DNA from: Bryopsis sp. KO-2023
Lineage: Eukaryota > Chlorophyta > Ulvophyceae > Bryopsidales > Bryopsidaceae
DNA: 64,000 nucleotides
Assembly (NCBI GenBank): GCA_030272585.1
Contig: BSYQ01000008.1
Span: 3,472,001 to 3,536,000 of the forward strand
Reading direction: 5' to 3'
Of this stretch, positions 1-12,100 are shown piece after piece (the stretch's first letter is position 1; every line of letters starts with the position of its first letter). The position numbers were made by a program, and so were the translations under genes. Under the pieces are notes generated by a model, which was given only the letters and a program-made list of their open reading frames with translations, ran no database searches and had not been told where the DNA came from.

Positions 1-2438
1 AAATCCCCCTGCCACCTTGCCAACAACATCTTTCACCAATGAGCGAACCGCTGGGATGCATTTGCCTAGAACAAGCAGCATGGGTACACAGCGAAAGCCC
101 ACGTTTTTGGATCAATGATTCTCGATTCAAATCGAACCACGTCCCACCCACCCCGCAAAAAGTGCAACAAATGATGAGATTCATGGAAGGATTCAGTTGG
201 GGACGATGTAAAAAGAATCATGACTCTTCCTCCTGGAGATAAGCGAGAGCAAAACCACCTGGAAATCCCCAACGAAAATATCCAAGTCAATTTTCTCATG
301 CTTTCATCAAACATTGGAAAAACATGACGTGATTTGCAGGTATTCTACTCAATGTGCCAAAAACCGAATTGAGAAAGATTTTATGATGGGGGTGGTTTCG
401 TTTCGTTTTTTTTTTGTGCTGGATTTTCCTAGAATAGACGATTGCCTCGACACTACACTACGCATGTTTTTGTCTGACCTGCGAACAGAGCAGTGGCTCC
501 GGTTGCGAAAGCTCCGGCAGCTCCATACCTCACGATGGATTCGACAAGATTGTCACCGGGAATGTACACAAGCGCCACTAACAAACCAGAAAAAAAAAGC
601 CATCAAAATTACCCTCCCCATTCACCCTCCTCCCAAAAAAAAAGGGAAAAAAAATTCACAGTGAAAGATGCAGACCAGAGAGTTACGAAGCACTTGATGG
701 TTTTTCCTTTCCCATTATTTCTTTTTTTAATTGAAAAAGAATCGGGGAAATAGTTCAGAGAAGCGTTGACGAAAAAACGTGGTTGGGGCGATGTTGTGCT
801 GAATGAGGTCTTACGGATGGAAGCAACGATGAATGGAATTGCAAGCGAGCTCACGCTGCCAGGGTCTGACTGGAGAGCTTTTTCAGCCAAAGACAAGACT
901 CCCAAATTCTCCGCGGTCGACAAGAGGCCCATCTCCTCGATCTTGGTCAACGAGAGGCCATTCTGACAAAAAGAAATAGAAAAAAAAAAGCATTATTAGC
1001 CAATCTCCTTCCTCCACCTTTTTTTCGAAAAAAAAAAAAAAAAAGTACAACATTTAAAAAAAAGTGTTGTGAGAAAAAAAATTCCAGACGTCAGCAAGAA
1101 ATGAACAAGAAGATTTTGCAGCAAAAAAGAAAAAAAAGAAAAAGGAAAGAGCATTTGTCCGAAGCTTGACATATTTTTTCATAGGTTGTTCTTGGGGGTT
1201 GGTAATCACAGTTTCAAAATCTATGTTCATGCAAACAAATCGAACCTCAACGATCGACCGCCAGTAAATAAATTATCTAATGCTGCGAGAAAAAAGTGTT
1301 TTTTTTAGGGGGTTTTCCCTTGAATTTTTTATTTTTTCTGTGCCGATTGTACCTTCTCAAGGGCGGTGAGAAGACCAGCTTTCTCAACTGAGCTCAACAA
1401 ACCCTTTTTCTCGATGCTGTTGCAATAACACAATGGTCCAATTTTTGCCATTGACAGAATCTGAAAGCTACTTGCGTTGTTTTCCCACTCAAGCAACGCA
1501 CCAACACTAAAACAAAAATTGCTGCATCCCCCGACACCCCCCCAACCCCCCCCGAAAAATGAAAAAATTAAGTGAAACTGAAAATACTGGTAGAGCAGCA
1601 TGTTCTTTGCAAAAGGTTGCTTTTTCTGATTGTAGCTGAAACAAAATGTCACTATTCGATACATTTCTATATTTGGATGTTCAAACCCACACCAAAAAGA
1701 TTTTTTTGAGGGAAAAAAAAGATAATAATAATAACAATCATTTTAAAAAAATGCCCCCTTACTTCTCATAGACATTGACGCTGGCTTGTTCCTTGTCTTC
1801 CTTGAAATAACCTTGGCCAAACCAAGTCTAAACTTGCAACAGAAAAAAAAACAAAAAAAAAACAAGAAAACACAGGGGTCAGTTAAAAAATTATGTTTCT
1901 GCTTCAACGAAATACACACTCACACACATCCATCACCAAAAAGAAACTTTTAAAAAATTAAGCTCAAAAAAAATGATTTTGGAGAAGTCTCAAACAAGCA
2001 AAACCAAAGAAGGAATTTCTGTTGGACATGATCAATTGATACGCTTTCCAAATGCATCGACCACAAAGAGAAAGATTTTCTTTGACAAAACCCCACAGAA
2101 TCGCAACATCCGCAAAAAAAGCACTTACCTTTTTGTAGCCTTCATCAAGAGTGTTGAGCTGTTTCAATTAATGAAAAACAAAACAAAAATTGTCAACAAC
2201 ATTGAACTGGCAGGAAAAACAATTCATATTTTTGTCTCTGACGTTCTTTTTTTTTTTTTTTGCTTTACAAATATACATATATCTGTATATATTGTCGTGT
2301 TCGTTGTTTCATCCCTGAATGGTTCACCTTCTTAGGCACGGCGTTGAGGCTGGGGACACCTCGTCGCGGTTTCGAAACTCTCGCCAACGACGCGATTGGG
2401 AAAGCGACCGCGGGGGTCTGGCACACGGAAGAAGCCAT
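1..2438 (-). CDS. DUF1118 / RIQ-like plastid (thylakoid) protein, 7 exons, C-terminus beyond the left edge
   Basis: Exons read on the minus strand: 2438-2328, 2158-2129, 1827-1763, 1416-1353, 962-815, 577-479 and 50-1. All introns are GT-AG and the phase agrees at every join. The mature part has the repeated motif of family DUF1118 (IEKKGLLSSVEKAGLL, then KIEEMGLLSTAENLGVLS), followed by hydrophobic stretches (SLAIPFIVASILALVYIPGD and AAGAFATGATALF) that look like membrane spans. Plant members (RIQ1/RIQ2) act in thylakoid and light-harvesting organisation. The first about 35 residues are rich in Ser, Ala, Val and Arg (MASSVCQTPAVAF...). This could be a plastid transit peptide, or the transit part of a bipartite signal, since AVAF resembles the ASAFAP cleavage motif of stramenopiles. 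No signal peptide precedes it in this exon. ATG 2438 is the first in-frame methionine. The family call comes from remembered motifs and is fairly sure; the last exon (50-1) is less so. Confidence 0.75.
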
Positions 2439-2681
2439 TGGGATGCGCCTGGATGAACACCGTCCCAACCACGCTCAGAAAGCCTCATCAGAACACTCGC
2501 TGAAAGTCAACAGCAACAACACAACGGCTCGAAAGAAACGAAACAGACGATCCCCAAATGGACGACTCGCGTTCAATGGGGGTGTATGGAGCTTACGCGG
2601 TGAGCAGGGGAAGACGAAAATACAACACGAAAACGAAGGAAGCTCGGGAACACGGTAAAAAAGGCGCTGTCGCTACGGGTG

Positions 2682-2801
2682 CTTACGAAGTGAGGGGTAT
2701 CAAGAGAATTACAAAGTGCTTCAGACCAGTCCCTTAAGTCTTGCCACATTCGGCTCAACTGTTTTCCTCAACTAAACACAACTACCAATTATCCTTAACG
2801 G
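2682..2801 (-). repeat. R1 repeat, copy 1: possible 5' leader exon of the RIQ-like gene
   Basis: This 120-bp block recurs without a visible difference at 8407-8526 in the same orientation. On the minus strand it ends in CACTTC followed by GTAAG, a good splice donor, and it lies about 240 bp upstream of the ATG of the RIQ-like gene. The other copy sits about 550 bp upstream of the 472-residue gene and also ends in GTAAG. It may therefore be a duplicated promoter plus first non-coding exon. It can also be read as coding (MWQDLRDWSEAL...), which could be chance. Confidence 0.7.
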
Positions 2802-2809
2802 AATCCACA

Positions 2810-2990
2810 CTCCAGCGATCGCGCGATCGTCGCGCGAGCGACCGGTCCGACGCGCTCGCGCGCGCCGTTCGAGGGTGACTCACCCGTCCAAGGATGACTC
2901 AGTCGCCCCCCCCACGCCCCCTGGCGCGTGTGCCCTCGCGCGCGCCGGCGCGTCTGCAAGGATAAGGGCGAACGCGGAAGGGAGGACAGC
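2810..2990. promoter_or_regulatory. CpG-rich block between divergent transcription units
   Basis: The stretch is dense in CG dinucleotides (runs such as cgatcgcgcgatcg and gcgctcgcgcgcgcc), in contrast to the AT-rich sequence on both sides. It lies just upstream of R1 copy 1, so it could be the promoter of the RIQ-like gene or of something transcribed rightward. A smaller similar patch lies at 5745-5835. Function is inferred from composition and position only. Confidence 0.3.
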
Positions 2991-2999
2991 TGCGGCGCT

Positions 3000-4390
3000 C
3001 GACGAACAAGGAACAAGTGTGATACGCAACCGGAAAAGAAACGAAGAAAGAACAAGAAGAAGAAGAGGACGAAAAGAGGAAGGAGAGAAGAGGAAGGGAG
3101 ATATGGAGTTCGAAGACGCCTGGGAGCACGAGCTCGACCTCGACATGATCCCCCTGTCTTCGAGGAACATGGAGTGGGTCTCATTGGTTTGCCTGTGTAT
3201 TTCGATGTCTTTTTCCTGAGTGGAGCATTTCCAGGAGCATTTTATTCCAGTTAAACTGAACAGCTTGGATTCATCTGGTGGTATAGTTCCTGAGTGGAGC
3301 TTTTCCAGTCAATTTTATTCCATTTTATTTTGTTCCCTACTTCGTGCATGTGGTGCTTGCAAATATTTTTGCATTTCAGCATTTTACATTCACAGAGCTT
3401 CGGTTCAGGGTTCACGGACGACTGAATTCCTTCAACCAATCATAGAAGCCGACTCGTTTTTTTGTTCTTCAAAGAGAGGGTATCTGAAATCTGGGGCGAG
3501 TTGAATGTATTGAATGCCGGTTCAGCTGAAGGGTGGGGACAAGTTATATGCTGTTTCCCAGATACACAGGTGATTGATCTTGTAAGAGATGCAGCCATAT
3601 CAGTTCAAACTCAAGGAGAAATACTGAAAGCGTTTCTTGCCAATCTATAAAATGAAACAAAGAAAATTTCCACTTCATTGTCTTTGCACTCTATATATCT
3701 ATATATCGTCTCCAGAATCTCATTGTCTTCAAACCATGAACTTGCAGAAAAGGAGTCTGCGCATTCTTCAAAGGCATCCACATTAATGTAGTTTTTCAAC
3801 ACAGGTCCATACCATACAAAACACTCTCCTCTGAATCTGCCAATCAAACAGTATTGTCCACCCCACTCACTCACCAGGTACAGCAAAAAGAATCCAATGG
3901 TTTCCTTCTCCTCTCCCCTCCCAATTAAAGAGGCCCACTGAGTTCTTCATTTACACATCAATCTTCTCACTGCATCAAATTTTGAAACAAAAAAGAAAAG
4001 AAGACCCCTTGATAAAAAGCAAGAGAAAAATCTAAACTTGACCCGCTGCACTACCCAACAAAACCCATCCACACTCCAATCTATAATCAGTTGGTGTCTA
4101 CAACCCCCCCTCCCTCTCTCTCTCTCTCTCTAATCAATCTCTAGCTTTCTTTCTCTCTTTTAAAAACTTCATTCATTCTAAAGATGTATCTAAATCCCTT
4201 ATCCTTCAGATGTGAGCCCTCGCCATTCTCAATCATAGTATGTTGGGAAAACAGAGAACCAAATAAAACACACCAAAAACAATCTGATGCCTTCCAAAGA
4301 TGGAACCCTGACGCACACAATTTCTTGAATTTTTTTTGGTGAACACACCATGTCTAGAATAAAAAACCCTCATTCATTGGCTCCTTGCAT
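3000..4390. other. Stretch without a confirmed gene; weak exon candidates
   Basis: Two open stretches look somewhat protein-like: 3611-3886 on the minus strand (91 codons, rich in aromatic residues and Cys) and 3462-3650 on the plus strand. Neither has a convincing splice acceptor or a recognisable family. The 15-bp word at 3019-3033 recurs at 5852-5866. A TC microsatellite occupies about 4110-4131. I see nothing else. Confidence 0.3.
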
Positions 4391-5460
4391 TTATGGATAT
4401 CTCGCTGATGATGGCTTGGGATTAGAAACCCCTTGTGTATGGATCAGTCTGACCTGGGCTAGTGCAAAGACAGTTTTAACAATTCTAGCATGATCGGTGC
4501 CAATGGATTTGAGTGCGAGGTCCACCCCCAGCCAGGCCCACATCATGGGGCCCAACATCGATAGTGTACTTTTCACCGCTCCGAAACGAGCTGCGGATAT
4601 CGTCAAACCCCTCTGAGCAGCAGAGACAAAAACAGCAGAGAGAAAACCCAAGTCCTTCGCAGATCTGGTTTTTTTTCTTCTTTCTCGGAAAACAATAATG
4701 TTTTTTTAACCATGTCCGGTATCTTGTGTCCCTTTTTTCTTGTTATTGGTGCTACACAAAGATAATCAACTGTATATTTTGTAATTTCACAAGTCAGGCA
4801 ATGACCTTATTGTTTCGTACCTCTCCTGCTCCTCCCTCCAACTGACCAGCCGCTCCTGCTGGCCCTCCACGTCCTTCCAGTGCTCCTCGTTCTTTGCCTA
4901 GGCGATCTGCTCCAGCTGGACCTGGATGTCCTTCTACTGGGCATCCCTCCTCCTCCGTTGCCTGCAGGGAAGCGAACTGCTCCTGAAAAACGAAGCGCAG
5001 CAAGACACACACCACGCAAATTTAGCCACCATATATCACAGGAAAAACACCTTTTGCAAGACAGGAGGAAAGTTGGAAGATCGATATCCTGTGTTGACTC
5101 TAAATGGAAGCTCGTTAGGGAAATCGAAAGAAACCCCTGAATGATGGGAATAAAAACTGAGGCAAATGGAGTTTTTGGATTCAGGTGCTGGGTTTTAATT
5201 TCTGTGGCTGCCACAGAAACATGGAAAGAAAGATATGCAGGTCAATTTCATTGCTTGCTTCCAACTAGCTGGGATTCTCTGTTCTGAAGAGTTCTGAGCA
5301 AATTAACCTTCAGTCACCGTATCTTTCTTCAGCTCCTTCTCAAGCTTGGCCAGGGATTCCTCCTTCTGGGCAGTTTTGGCGACGCGCCAGGTCGATGTCT
5401 TGCCCACCACACCTGGAAACGTCCGTGTGCACATACCCATAGCAGGTGCCCATGGAGGAC
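4391..5460 (-). pseudogene. Degenerate gene with coiled coil and YaaW/UPF0174-like C-terminal domain
   Basis: The last exon (4612-4391) begins after a strong acceptor (tttttgtctctgctgctcag). It encodes a C-terminal helical segment with GPMMWAWLGVDLAL and AQVRLIHTQG, resembling the conserved end of the bacterial YaaW/UPF0174 family. Upstream segments (about 5460-5291 and 5006-4825) read as coiled coil: SLAKLEKELKKD in one, AKNEEHWKDVEGQQERL in the other. In the second segment the coiled-coil frame is broken by two TAG codons and by an apparent one-base shift in a GGAGGAGGAGGG run. The only stop-free frame there is Gly/Ala/Pro-rich, and it does join the last exon in phase. Either the gene is decaying or the exon model is wrong. 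Family assignment is from memory of the C-terminal motif. Confidence 0.45.
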
Positions 5461-6441
5461 AACGCCTGCGAAGCTCTCACAATTCAAAACAAGCAAAACG
5501 TTCGTTTTATTTCGTGCAAGTAAAACGATCGTGGACTGTTTCGGTTGCGTTCTCCCCTTCTTTTTTTCAGGACAAGCGGAAAGAACTTCCGTCTTCTTCA
5601 ATTGCAGGTGCCGTACATCGCGCAGCGCGCACAGTCGCTAGCGATAGTGATACTTTCAGGGAAATGAATTTGAGGGGGGATGAAGCTCGAAATCCCTGTG
5701 AGATACTGGTAAGGATCTTGCCCCCAGCGACAGCCAGCGATGTGTTCGCGCGCTTCGCGCGACCATCACATCATGTCAGACATCTGAACGTCTTTTCACC
5801 ACAATGCTGATGTGTCGCGCGACAAGACCGGTCACACCATCGCTCCACCCCGTGATACGCAACCGGTAATTGATCCCATAACCAACACACTGGTCATCCA
5901 ACCTGCTACAGGCCTCCCCGCCTAACCGAAATCGTGCCCTCACGATTGGATCAAAAGAAAAACATTGGTCAGCTCATCGACCTGGAATAATCTCAACACT
6001 CTTTTTTTGTTTTCTCTCCCTCTTCTGGTCAATCTCACTAGAAAACAATATCCTGACCTGTCTTGCCTCAACATTCATCATGTCACAAAAACACTGTTTC
6101 AACCCCCCTGTTCTGTTCTATCCTCCCCAAAATTGTTATTTCCTTTTTCAACTGTACCCTTGCCACTCAATGTGCAATCAGTCAAATACTGATGCAAAAA
6201 ATCAATCTCATAACCCACTGTTTCTGGGCCTCTCAGTGCATGCAACAAAACACTCAGTCCCAAAAAACTTTATCCTTCCTCTTTTTCTTTACTTCCACAA
6301 AGAATCACTGATCAAATCAATACAACTTCAATACCCCAATAAGAATCTCAATCTCAAAAATTTGTTCAGCAACTCAAAGAAAATCAAGACAACTTCAATA
6401 CTACCCACACTTTCATAACCTCCCAGCAATCGCAAAGAAAA
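5461..6441. other. Non-coding stretch containing repeat module B
   Basis: No gene is supported here. A 48-bp block at 5865-5912 recurs exactly at 8525-8572, and just before it the 15-bp word at 5852-5866 matches 3019-3033. A short CpG-rich patch lies at 5745-5835. The 3' part (5950-6420) is pyrimidine-rich and could hold the 3' UTR of the following minus-strand gene. Confidence 0.5.
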
Positions 6442-7860
6442 TTAATGCCTCAGTTTTTTCACTTGCCATAGTGGCAGCAACTTACCTCCGACACTTACTG
6501 CTCCTCTCTCTCCAACCCAGTCGATCTCTTCACCTCCAGGGTCCCACAGACTGATTCGAAATTGCGCCCTGCTTGTGTCGTTTTGCTGAAGCCCTTTGTG
6601 CGCATCCTCATTCATTCTTGGTCGCAGCATGCACGTATTTCCAACCCATTTGACGTCCAAAGGTTCAATTGTAATTTGAAAAACAGAAGCGTCATTTCCC
6701 AGTCCAGGATCCCAAAGTCGCGAACCACATCCTTCAGGGACGTCACCATCGACTGACTTCAGTGTCATTCCTTCCCCTTCCTTGCTCCTGTGAATCGATT
6801 CCTCGAACGCACCTCGATTCTTTTCAGAACGGACTTTAGGCAACATCCGTGGAATTTCGCGGAACCCATTCTCTCCATCAGGTTCAGCTGTTTTCTTTTG
6901 CCTCACTGGTACAGCAGTGCCACTGTAGACTCCGTTGACGCCACTGTTCCGGCGACTGCCATCGCTGGGTTTCGATGAAGCACCGCTATTGCCTTTTTCC
7001 TCAGGAACGACACTCGGCTGTGAAATATCTTTTTTGATGTCATTCACCCCGTTCACTGCGATATTTTTTTCACCCGACTCCGACGTTGCAATCTCATCTT
7101 CCGCTGTTTGCTTTTTCTCTGTTGGTCCAGCAATCACACTTCCAACCTTGTTCTCTTTGATGTCGTTGCTCTGCACATCGCCATCGCCAGATTCGAATAC
7201 AGAACTACCACCATCCACAGAAACAACGCTGGGCGGTGAGACTCCTCCTTCGGTGCCTCTTGTCTCATTCTCTTCAGCGATATCTTCGACAAGCTCGGAC
7301 ACTGCGCCATTGTTCTTGAATGTACCCTCCAAAGACTGAGCGGCCATACTTTTGGCCTTTTCGCGCATGTTGCTCTGCTTGTTGCCATCGTCATCAGTTT
7401 TAGCCATTTGCTGGTGCTCTGTCGATTCGGCAGGTATGGTTTCGACAGGGTCTCCACGCTCCACAGGAAAAACACTCGACTCTGAGATCCCCCTTTCCAT
7501 CTCGGTTATCGCTTTCTTTTCAGCACCCCGCAATTGAATGTGGACAAACTCGCTTCCTGTTTCAGTCTCTGGCAGAATAGAGCATATAATAGCCCGTGGA
7601 GCCATTGCTACATTTTGCCTCGCCTTCCGATCAATCACGCCCTTGATAAACTCAGCGAACAGGTCGTTAAGTTCTTGATAATAAGCAAGGGCTTCTTCTT
7701 CCGTTCGAAACTGTTCATCCTCATCGTCACAAGCATCGATATGCTTTTGAAAAAGCTTATCCCAACCCTTCACTAGCTCTTCTAGTGAGCAATCCAACCG
7801 TTCAGCGACTGAGCGCAATTTCTCGAAGAGAATTGCTCCAATGTCTGATGCCTCGTCCAT
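6442..7860 (-). CDS. Uncharacterised 472-residue protein, single exon
   Basis: One long open frame starts at ATG 7860 (the frame stays open a little further upstream, without another ATG) and ends at 6442. The first about 90 residues are predicted helical and charged (MDEASDIGAIL, LEELVKGWDKL, EEALAYYQELNDLF). The middle 250 residues are acidic and disordered, with diverged internal repeats built on PSVV, EKKQTAEDE and SGDGD/SDGS elements. The last 100 residues form a compact Trp-containing region with two similar pieces (LWDPGLGNDASVFQITIEP and ISLWDPGGEEIDWVGERG). I do not recognise the family. Possibilities are a host-specific protein or a gag-like ORF of an unrecognised element; no LTR or reverse transcriptase is adjacent. 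A strong splice acceptor near 8327 downstream of R1 copy 2 suggests a spliced 5' leader. Confidence 0.6.
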   Translation of the reverse strand: MDEASDIGAILFEKLRSVAERLDCSLEELVKGWDKLFQKHIDACDDEDEQFRTEEEALAYYQELNDLFAEFIKGVIDRKARQNVAMAPRAIICSILPETETGSEFVHIQLRGAEKKAITEMERGISESSVFPVERGDPVETIPAESTEHQQMAKTDDDGNKQSNMREKAKSMAAQSLEGTFKNNGAVSELVEDIAEENETRGTEGGVSPPSVVSVDGGSSVFESGDGDVQSNDIKENKVGSVIAGPTEKKQTAEDEIATSESGEKNIAVNGVNDIKKDISQPSVVPEEKGNSGASSKPSDGSRRNSGVNGVYSGTAVPVRQKKTAEPDGENGFREIPRMLPKVRSEKNRGAFEESIHRSKEGEGMTLKSVDGDVPEGCGSRLWDPGLGNDASVFQITIEPLDVKWVGNTCMLRPRMNEDAHKGLQQNDTSRAQFRISLWDPGGEEIDWVGERGAVSVGGKLLPLWQVKKLRH

Positions 7861-8406
7861 GCTGTTTTTGCTCACGACTGAGTTGGGCACTGGGCGAGCA
7901 GTTGAACGTCCATAAAGCCAGCAACTGGGAAGAGAGAGAAGGAGCGGTGTGCCAGAGGACAGTCTACCACGATCAAAAAGAGAAGCTTTCAGTGTCGAGC
8001 AGATAAAACCTCAACACTACCCAAATGTCAGAGTGCACGCCAATAAAAACGTTGATGATCACTTCGTCCCTCAGCAAGAAAAATGGTCGCCGCCACACAG
8101 CCCAATTGCAAACACGTGCAACGTTCCACGTCGCAGCCGTCAATAGGAAATCAGAAAAAGCTGCTCGAAACAACAGCAAGAAAGTCGCTGGCAGAAAGCC
8201 ACCACGACGGATACTCAGTCCAGAAAGCTGCCTGAAGACACTTCCACGACCACGTTTGCCGGAGTCCTTGGTGGCGGTTAGGTGTATCGTGTGCACGCCG
8301 GCACAACACCGTAGGGAAGCAGTCAGATGGCTGCAATTCAGAAGAGATAAAAGGGCCACACAATCGACCGGTTGCAGAAAACACGGCCTCCCCTTCTTGG
8401 CCACCA

Positions 8407-8526
8407 CTTACGAAGTGAGGGGTATCAAGAGAATTACAAAGTGCTTCAGACCAGTCCCTTAAGTCTTGCCACATTCGGCTCAACTGTTTTCCTCAACTAA
8501 ACACAACTACCAATTATCCTTAACGG
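8407..8526 (-). repeat. R1 repeat, copy 2: possible 5' leader exon of the 472-residue gene
   Basis: No difference from 2682-2801 was seen over 120 bp. On the minus strand it ends at a GTAAG donor. A strong acceptor (tatctcttctgaattgcag) follows about 75 bp further on, ahead of the ATG at 7860. Outside the block the flanks differ, apart from the 48-bp module B, which abuts it on the right. Confidence 0.7.
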
Positions 8527-8572
8527 TAATTGATCCCATAACCAACACACTGGTCATCCAACCTGCTACAGG
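8525..8572. repeat. Repeat module B, second copy
   Basis: Exact 48-bp match to 5865-5912. Here it is joined to R1, whereas at 5865 it is joined to the 15-bp word that also occurs at 3019. The modules thus occur in different combinations, as if shuffled. 8573-8907 beyond it holds nothing recognisable. Confidence 0.7.
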
Positions 8573-8907
8573 TGCCTTGGATTTTGTCGCCAGCGAAGCA
8601 ATCCGAGTCGGACAAAAAGTGATTATAAGTAGCACGTGTGTTGGTTTAGTAGCAAGTTGCTATGTCCAAATCGTATCCTTGCAAAAAGATAATATCCGAT
8701 CTATGGGGTCGTTGAGTTTGTGTTTTGTGTGTGTTTCCTGCTCTGGGTTTCATGTTTTTTGTGTTTCTGGAACTTTTTTGGGGTGGGTTCTTTTTCATGC
8801 TGGCTACGTTTGTATTTTTTCCGGCATTATGGGGGGTGATGGCCTCTTTTTGCCTTGTCGGAATTATTGATTATTGGTTTTTTTGTAGGTTGTGCGGGGG
8901 AGGGGGG

Positions 8908-9170
8908 TGTAACAATAGGCTTACTGGACTCGATCCAGTTGGGTGGGACACACAGGAGACACACTTGGGCTTTGCCCTGAAGGGACTTACAAGAACTAAT
9001 CGTATCGTTCCTTCCACAACATTTTATCCTTCCCCTTTCTAAGTACTGCCTGTCCTCCAGAAAACCACTGTACTGAACCAATACACCACATTTTCCTGTA
9101 CCGCCTGTGAACCCTCACAAAAGCCCACGTGGTTCACCATTCACTTCTTCCTCCTCTAACCTTTTCTACA
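8908..9170 (-). repeat. RE1 3' LTR
   Basis: 263 bp. On the minus strand it starts TGTAGAAAAGG and ends CTATTGTTACA. It looks identical to 14298-14560. Confidence 0.95.
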
Positions 9171-9191
9171 CGCTTCTACTGCGCTTCTGAT

Positions 9192-12100
9192 TCAATATTG
9201 CCACTCCGACAACCGACATGGTTTGACGAAATCAACGTGTGTCAAAAACCTTCCCTGATCGGGATCATTCACCATGCATCTGTGGCGAGAAACGTATCCC
9301 TCAAAGAGACAAGGTCCATACCAAAAGGCCTTCAATTTTTCCCCCTCAGATCGGGCCCGAGTATGATCGAAGCACCAAATCCACTGTCCTGTCTGGTAGC
9401 TTTCCTCCACATACTTCTGTTTGCGTAACCGTTTCAAACGTCCCACCATATCCTTCTTCCATGCGTTCTGGACGTCTTCTCGCCATTGCATTTCCCCAAC
9501 TGCGCAGCCCCATATGTCGATGCGCTTCAGCAGGTGCTTTGGAGCGAAGCCAGTCGCATCATGCGGCGCTTCTTGAATTAATATCGCAGCGTCGGCAACC
9601 AGCGATTCCCAAGCCGACGTTTCCCTTCCATCCAGCATTCGCTTGAGTCGATCCTCCAGATTGCGATGGTATCTCTCAATCAACCCTGCACTCTTGTGAG
9701 AGTATGGAGGAACGTAGTCATGTTTGATTCCATACTTCTGCATAGTCATCGCAAATCGCCGCGAGGTGAACACTGCAGCGTTGTCGGTCATCACGATCTG
9801 TGGTTGGCCATGATCCTGTACCCACGCTTCCAACACCTGACTTACAGCAACAGCATTTGCATTCGCCACAGGTTTAGCATCTGCAAACCGAGAGCAGTGG
9901 TCTATGATCGTGATAACATAGACTGCGCCCTGAATTCCCTTAGGTAAAGGACCCACCACGTCCATACTGAGGGCCTGCCCAGGCCATACACCTCGCTTGG
10001 TATCTCCCCAAGGTGCTTTTTCCTTTGGGTTCTCGTACTTCTGACAAACGACGCAAGCATCCACATACGATTGAACGACAGTTCGAGCTACCTTTCTGCC
10101 TTTCGCCCGTAGTATCTGTAACATCTTCGACACCCCGAAATGCCCTTGATGGGCCTCTTTCAGCCATCCATTCACTTGCTGCTGATAGTCCTCCTCCATC
10201 ACAATACTCCGCATAATTTTTTCAAAGTGTTCATGTGTCGCCCAGCGCGATAAAAGGTCCGCGAGGATGTTTGCCTTACCGGGCAAATGACTAAAACACA
10301 AATTTCCCCCAATCGTGTAGTTCCCCGTTATATAACTCAAGAGTCGTAACACCCTCAAATCTGTGTCGTCGGTAAGGTTCCCTGAGTTGAACTTTTGAGC
10401 CGACCCTGCAGAGTCCGTAAAGACTTGAATATTTCCCCCACCAGTAATCCATGATACCTTCTTCAGCGCGCGCACAATTGTTTGCGCTTCACCCAAGAAG
10501 CTGGATACCGCCCTCTTGCTCGGCGAGTTCAAATGTGATCCCAGAAACAGCAGTCGATCCCCTTGTGTTAAAGCGTACCCGCCAGCAGCTGACGACCAGT
10601 CCGTGTATAATTGGAAGTCGGTACTTGGTTCCTGCATCCCGATGTCATACACAGAGCTCATAACATCGGTTACGACGCTTCGAAAGCGCTCATTCACCAA
10701 ATCCCAGTCTGCTTCTCTCCCTATCGCCGAAAGTTCCTCGTACATATCCTGCACTCTTCCTGCATAGCCAGGAACATGCCCTTTCACCACGTTCAACATT
10801 CCCAAGGCCTGTTGTAGCGTCTTTCGCCCCTGGATTTTTGGTAAACCCTCCTGTAACTTCTTGCAATATGGAGTCACACTCACTGTACCATGTGATACCT
10901 CAAATCCAAGAAAGGTAACGCTGCTCTGTTTGAGTTGTAGCTTCTCCTCCTTTACCTTAAACCCGAATCGGTCCAAGGCACGAAATAGTGCGTTTAATTT
11001 CCTATCGTGGTCCCACTCATTTAACGCGCCAATGATGATATCGTCCATGTATACTTCGGCGTCTAGTTCGGGATCTATTTTTCTCGCTTCTTCAAGGACA
11101 CGATTAACAAGAGCATGAAACATCAATGCACTCCCGTTAAAACCCTGTACCAACCTTCGGAACTGGTACCGTTTCTTCCCCAAACTAAAGCAAAAGTATT
11201 TACTAAGCTCAGCATCAATTCCTAAATTAAAAAACCCATCTTTCAAGTCAATTACCGAGAATACCCGATAATCGGGGTTTAACCTTGATAATATCGTCTT
11301 GGGGGGGGGCAGTGGCGCCTTCCAGGTTCGGAAAAGTTTGTTCACGCGACGGCAGTCTAACGTGATCCTCACTGAGCTGCCCCCCGGCTTCTGGAATATC
11401 AAAGGCTGCGAGAAGAGACCTCGCTCTTGCCATGACATTTCGCGTATTATTCCCCGTCGTTCTAGCGTGGCGAGCTCGTCCTCTGCTGCCCCCATCTGCG
11501 CTGTTGACAGCGGCTGCCATGCGCTTTCAGAACTGAAGTGTGTTTCCCCTATCTGTTCGAGGTCAGAAAGTGTGACCGAAAGAGCCGCCATATCTCGTGT
11601 CATTCCGCTCGCGGCAGGTGACAAATCAAACACTCGTGGGAATCGTTGTATAAGCTGTGATAGACACTCATCTCGATTCTCAGGTTCAAACAACTCGTTG
11701 TTCATAACGTCGGCGCTTACACCAAGAGAACCTTTCCCGTCATCCCATTCCCCATATCGACCCCATTTCGAACGTCGAATATCCCACACTTTCACCGAAC
11801 CAATCCCCTGTTTCCCATTCTCTTTCTTGTGACGTTTCCAGCTGCCTTCCACTTTTTCCTCCTGTCGCCGCTGATTCTGCCGATTTGCCTCCTTTCCCGA
11901 CTTTCGCACATACGGTTGAGCCACAGGGCTATTCCGCACTCTAGATAATGCACAACGACCATCAATATCGATTAATTCACAAAGACGACCAGGAATGAAC
12001 CAAGCCTTTGTTTTCGGGGTCACATGTTGTACTTCACTGCTATCATTGACCAGATACCCAAACAGCGTTCCTCCTGTGCGTTGTTTCATCACCAATCTAA

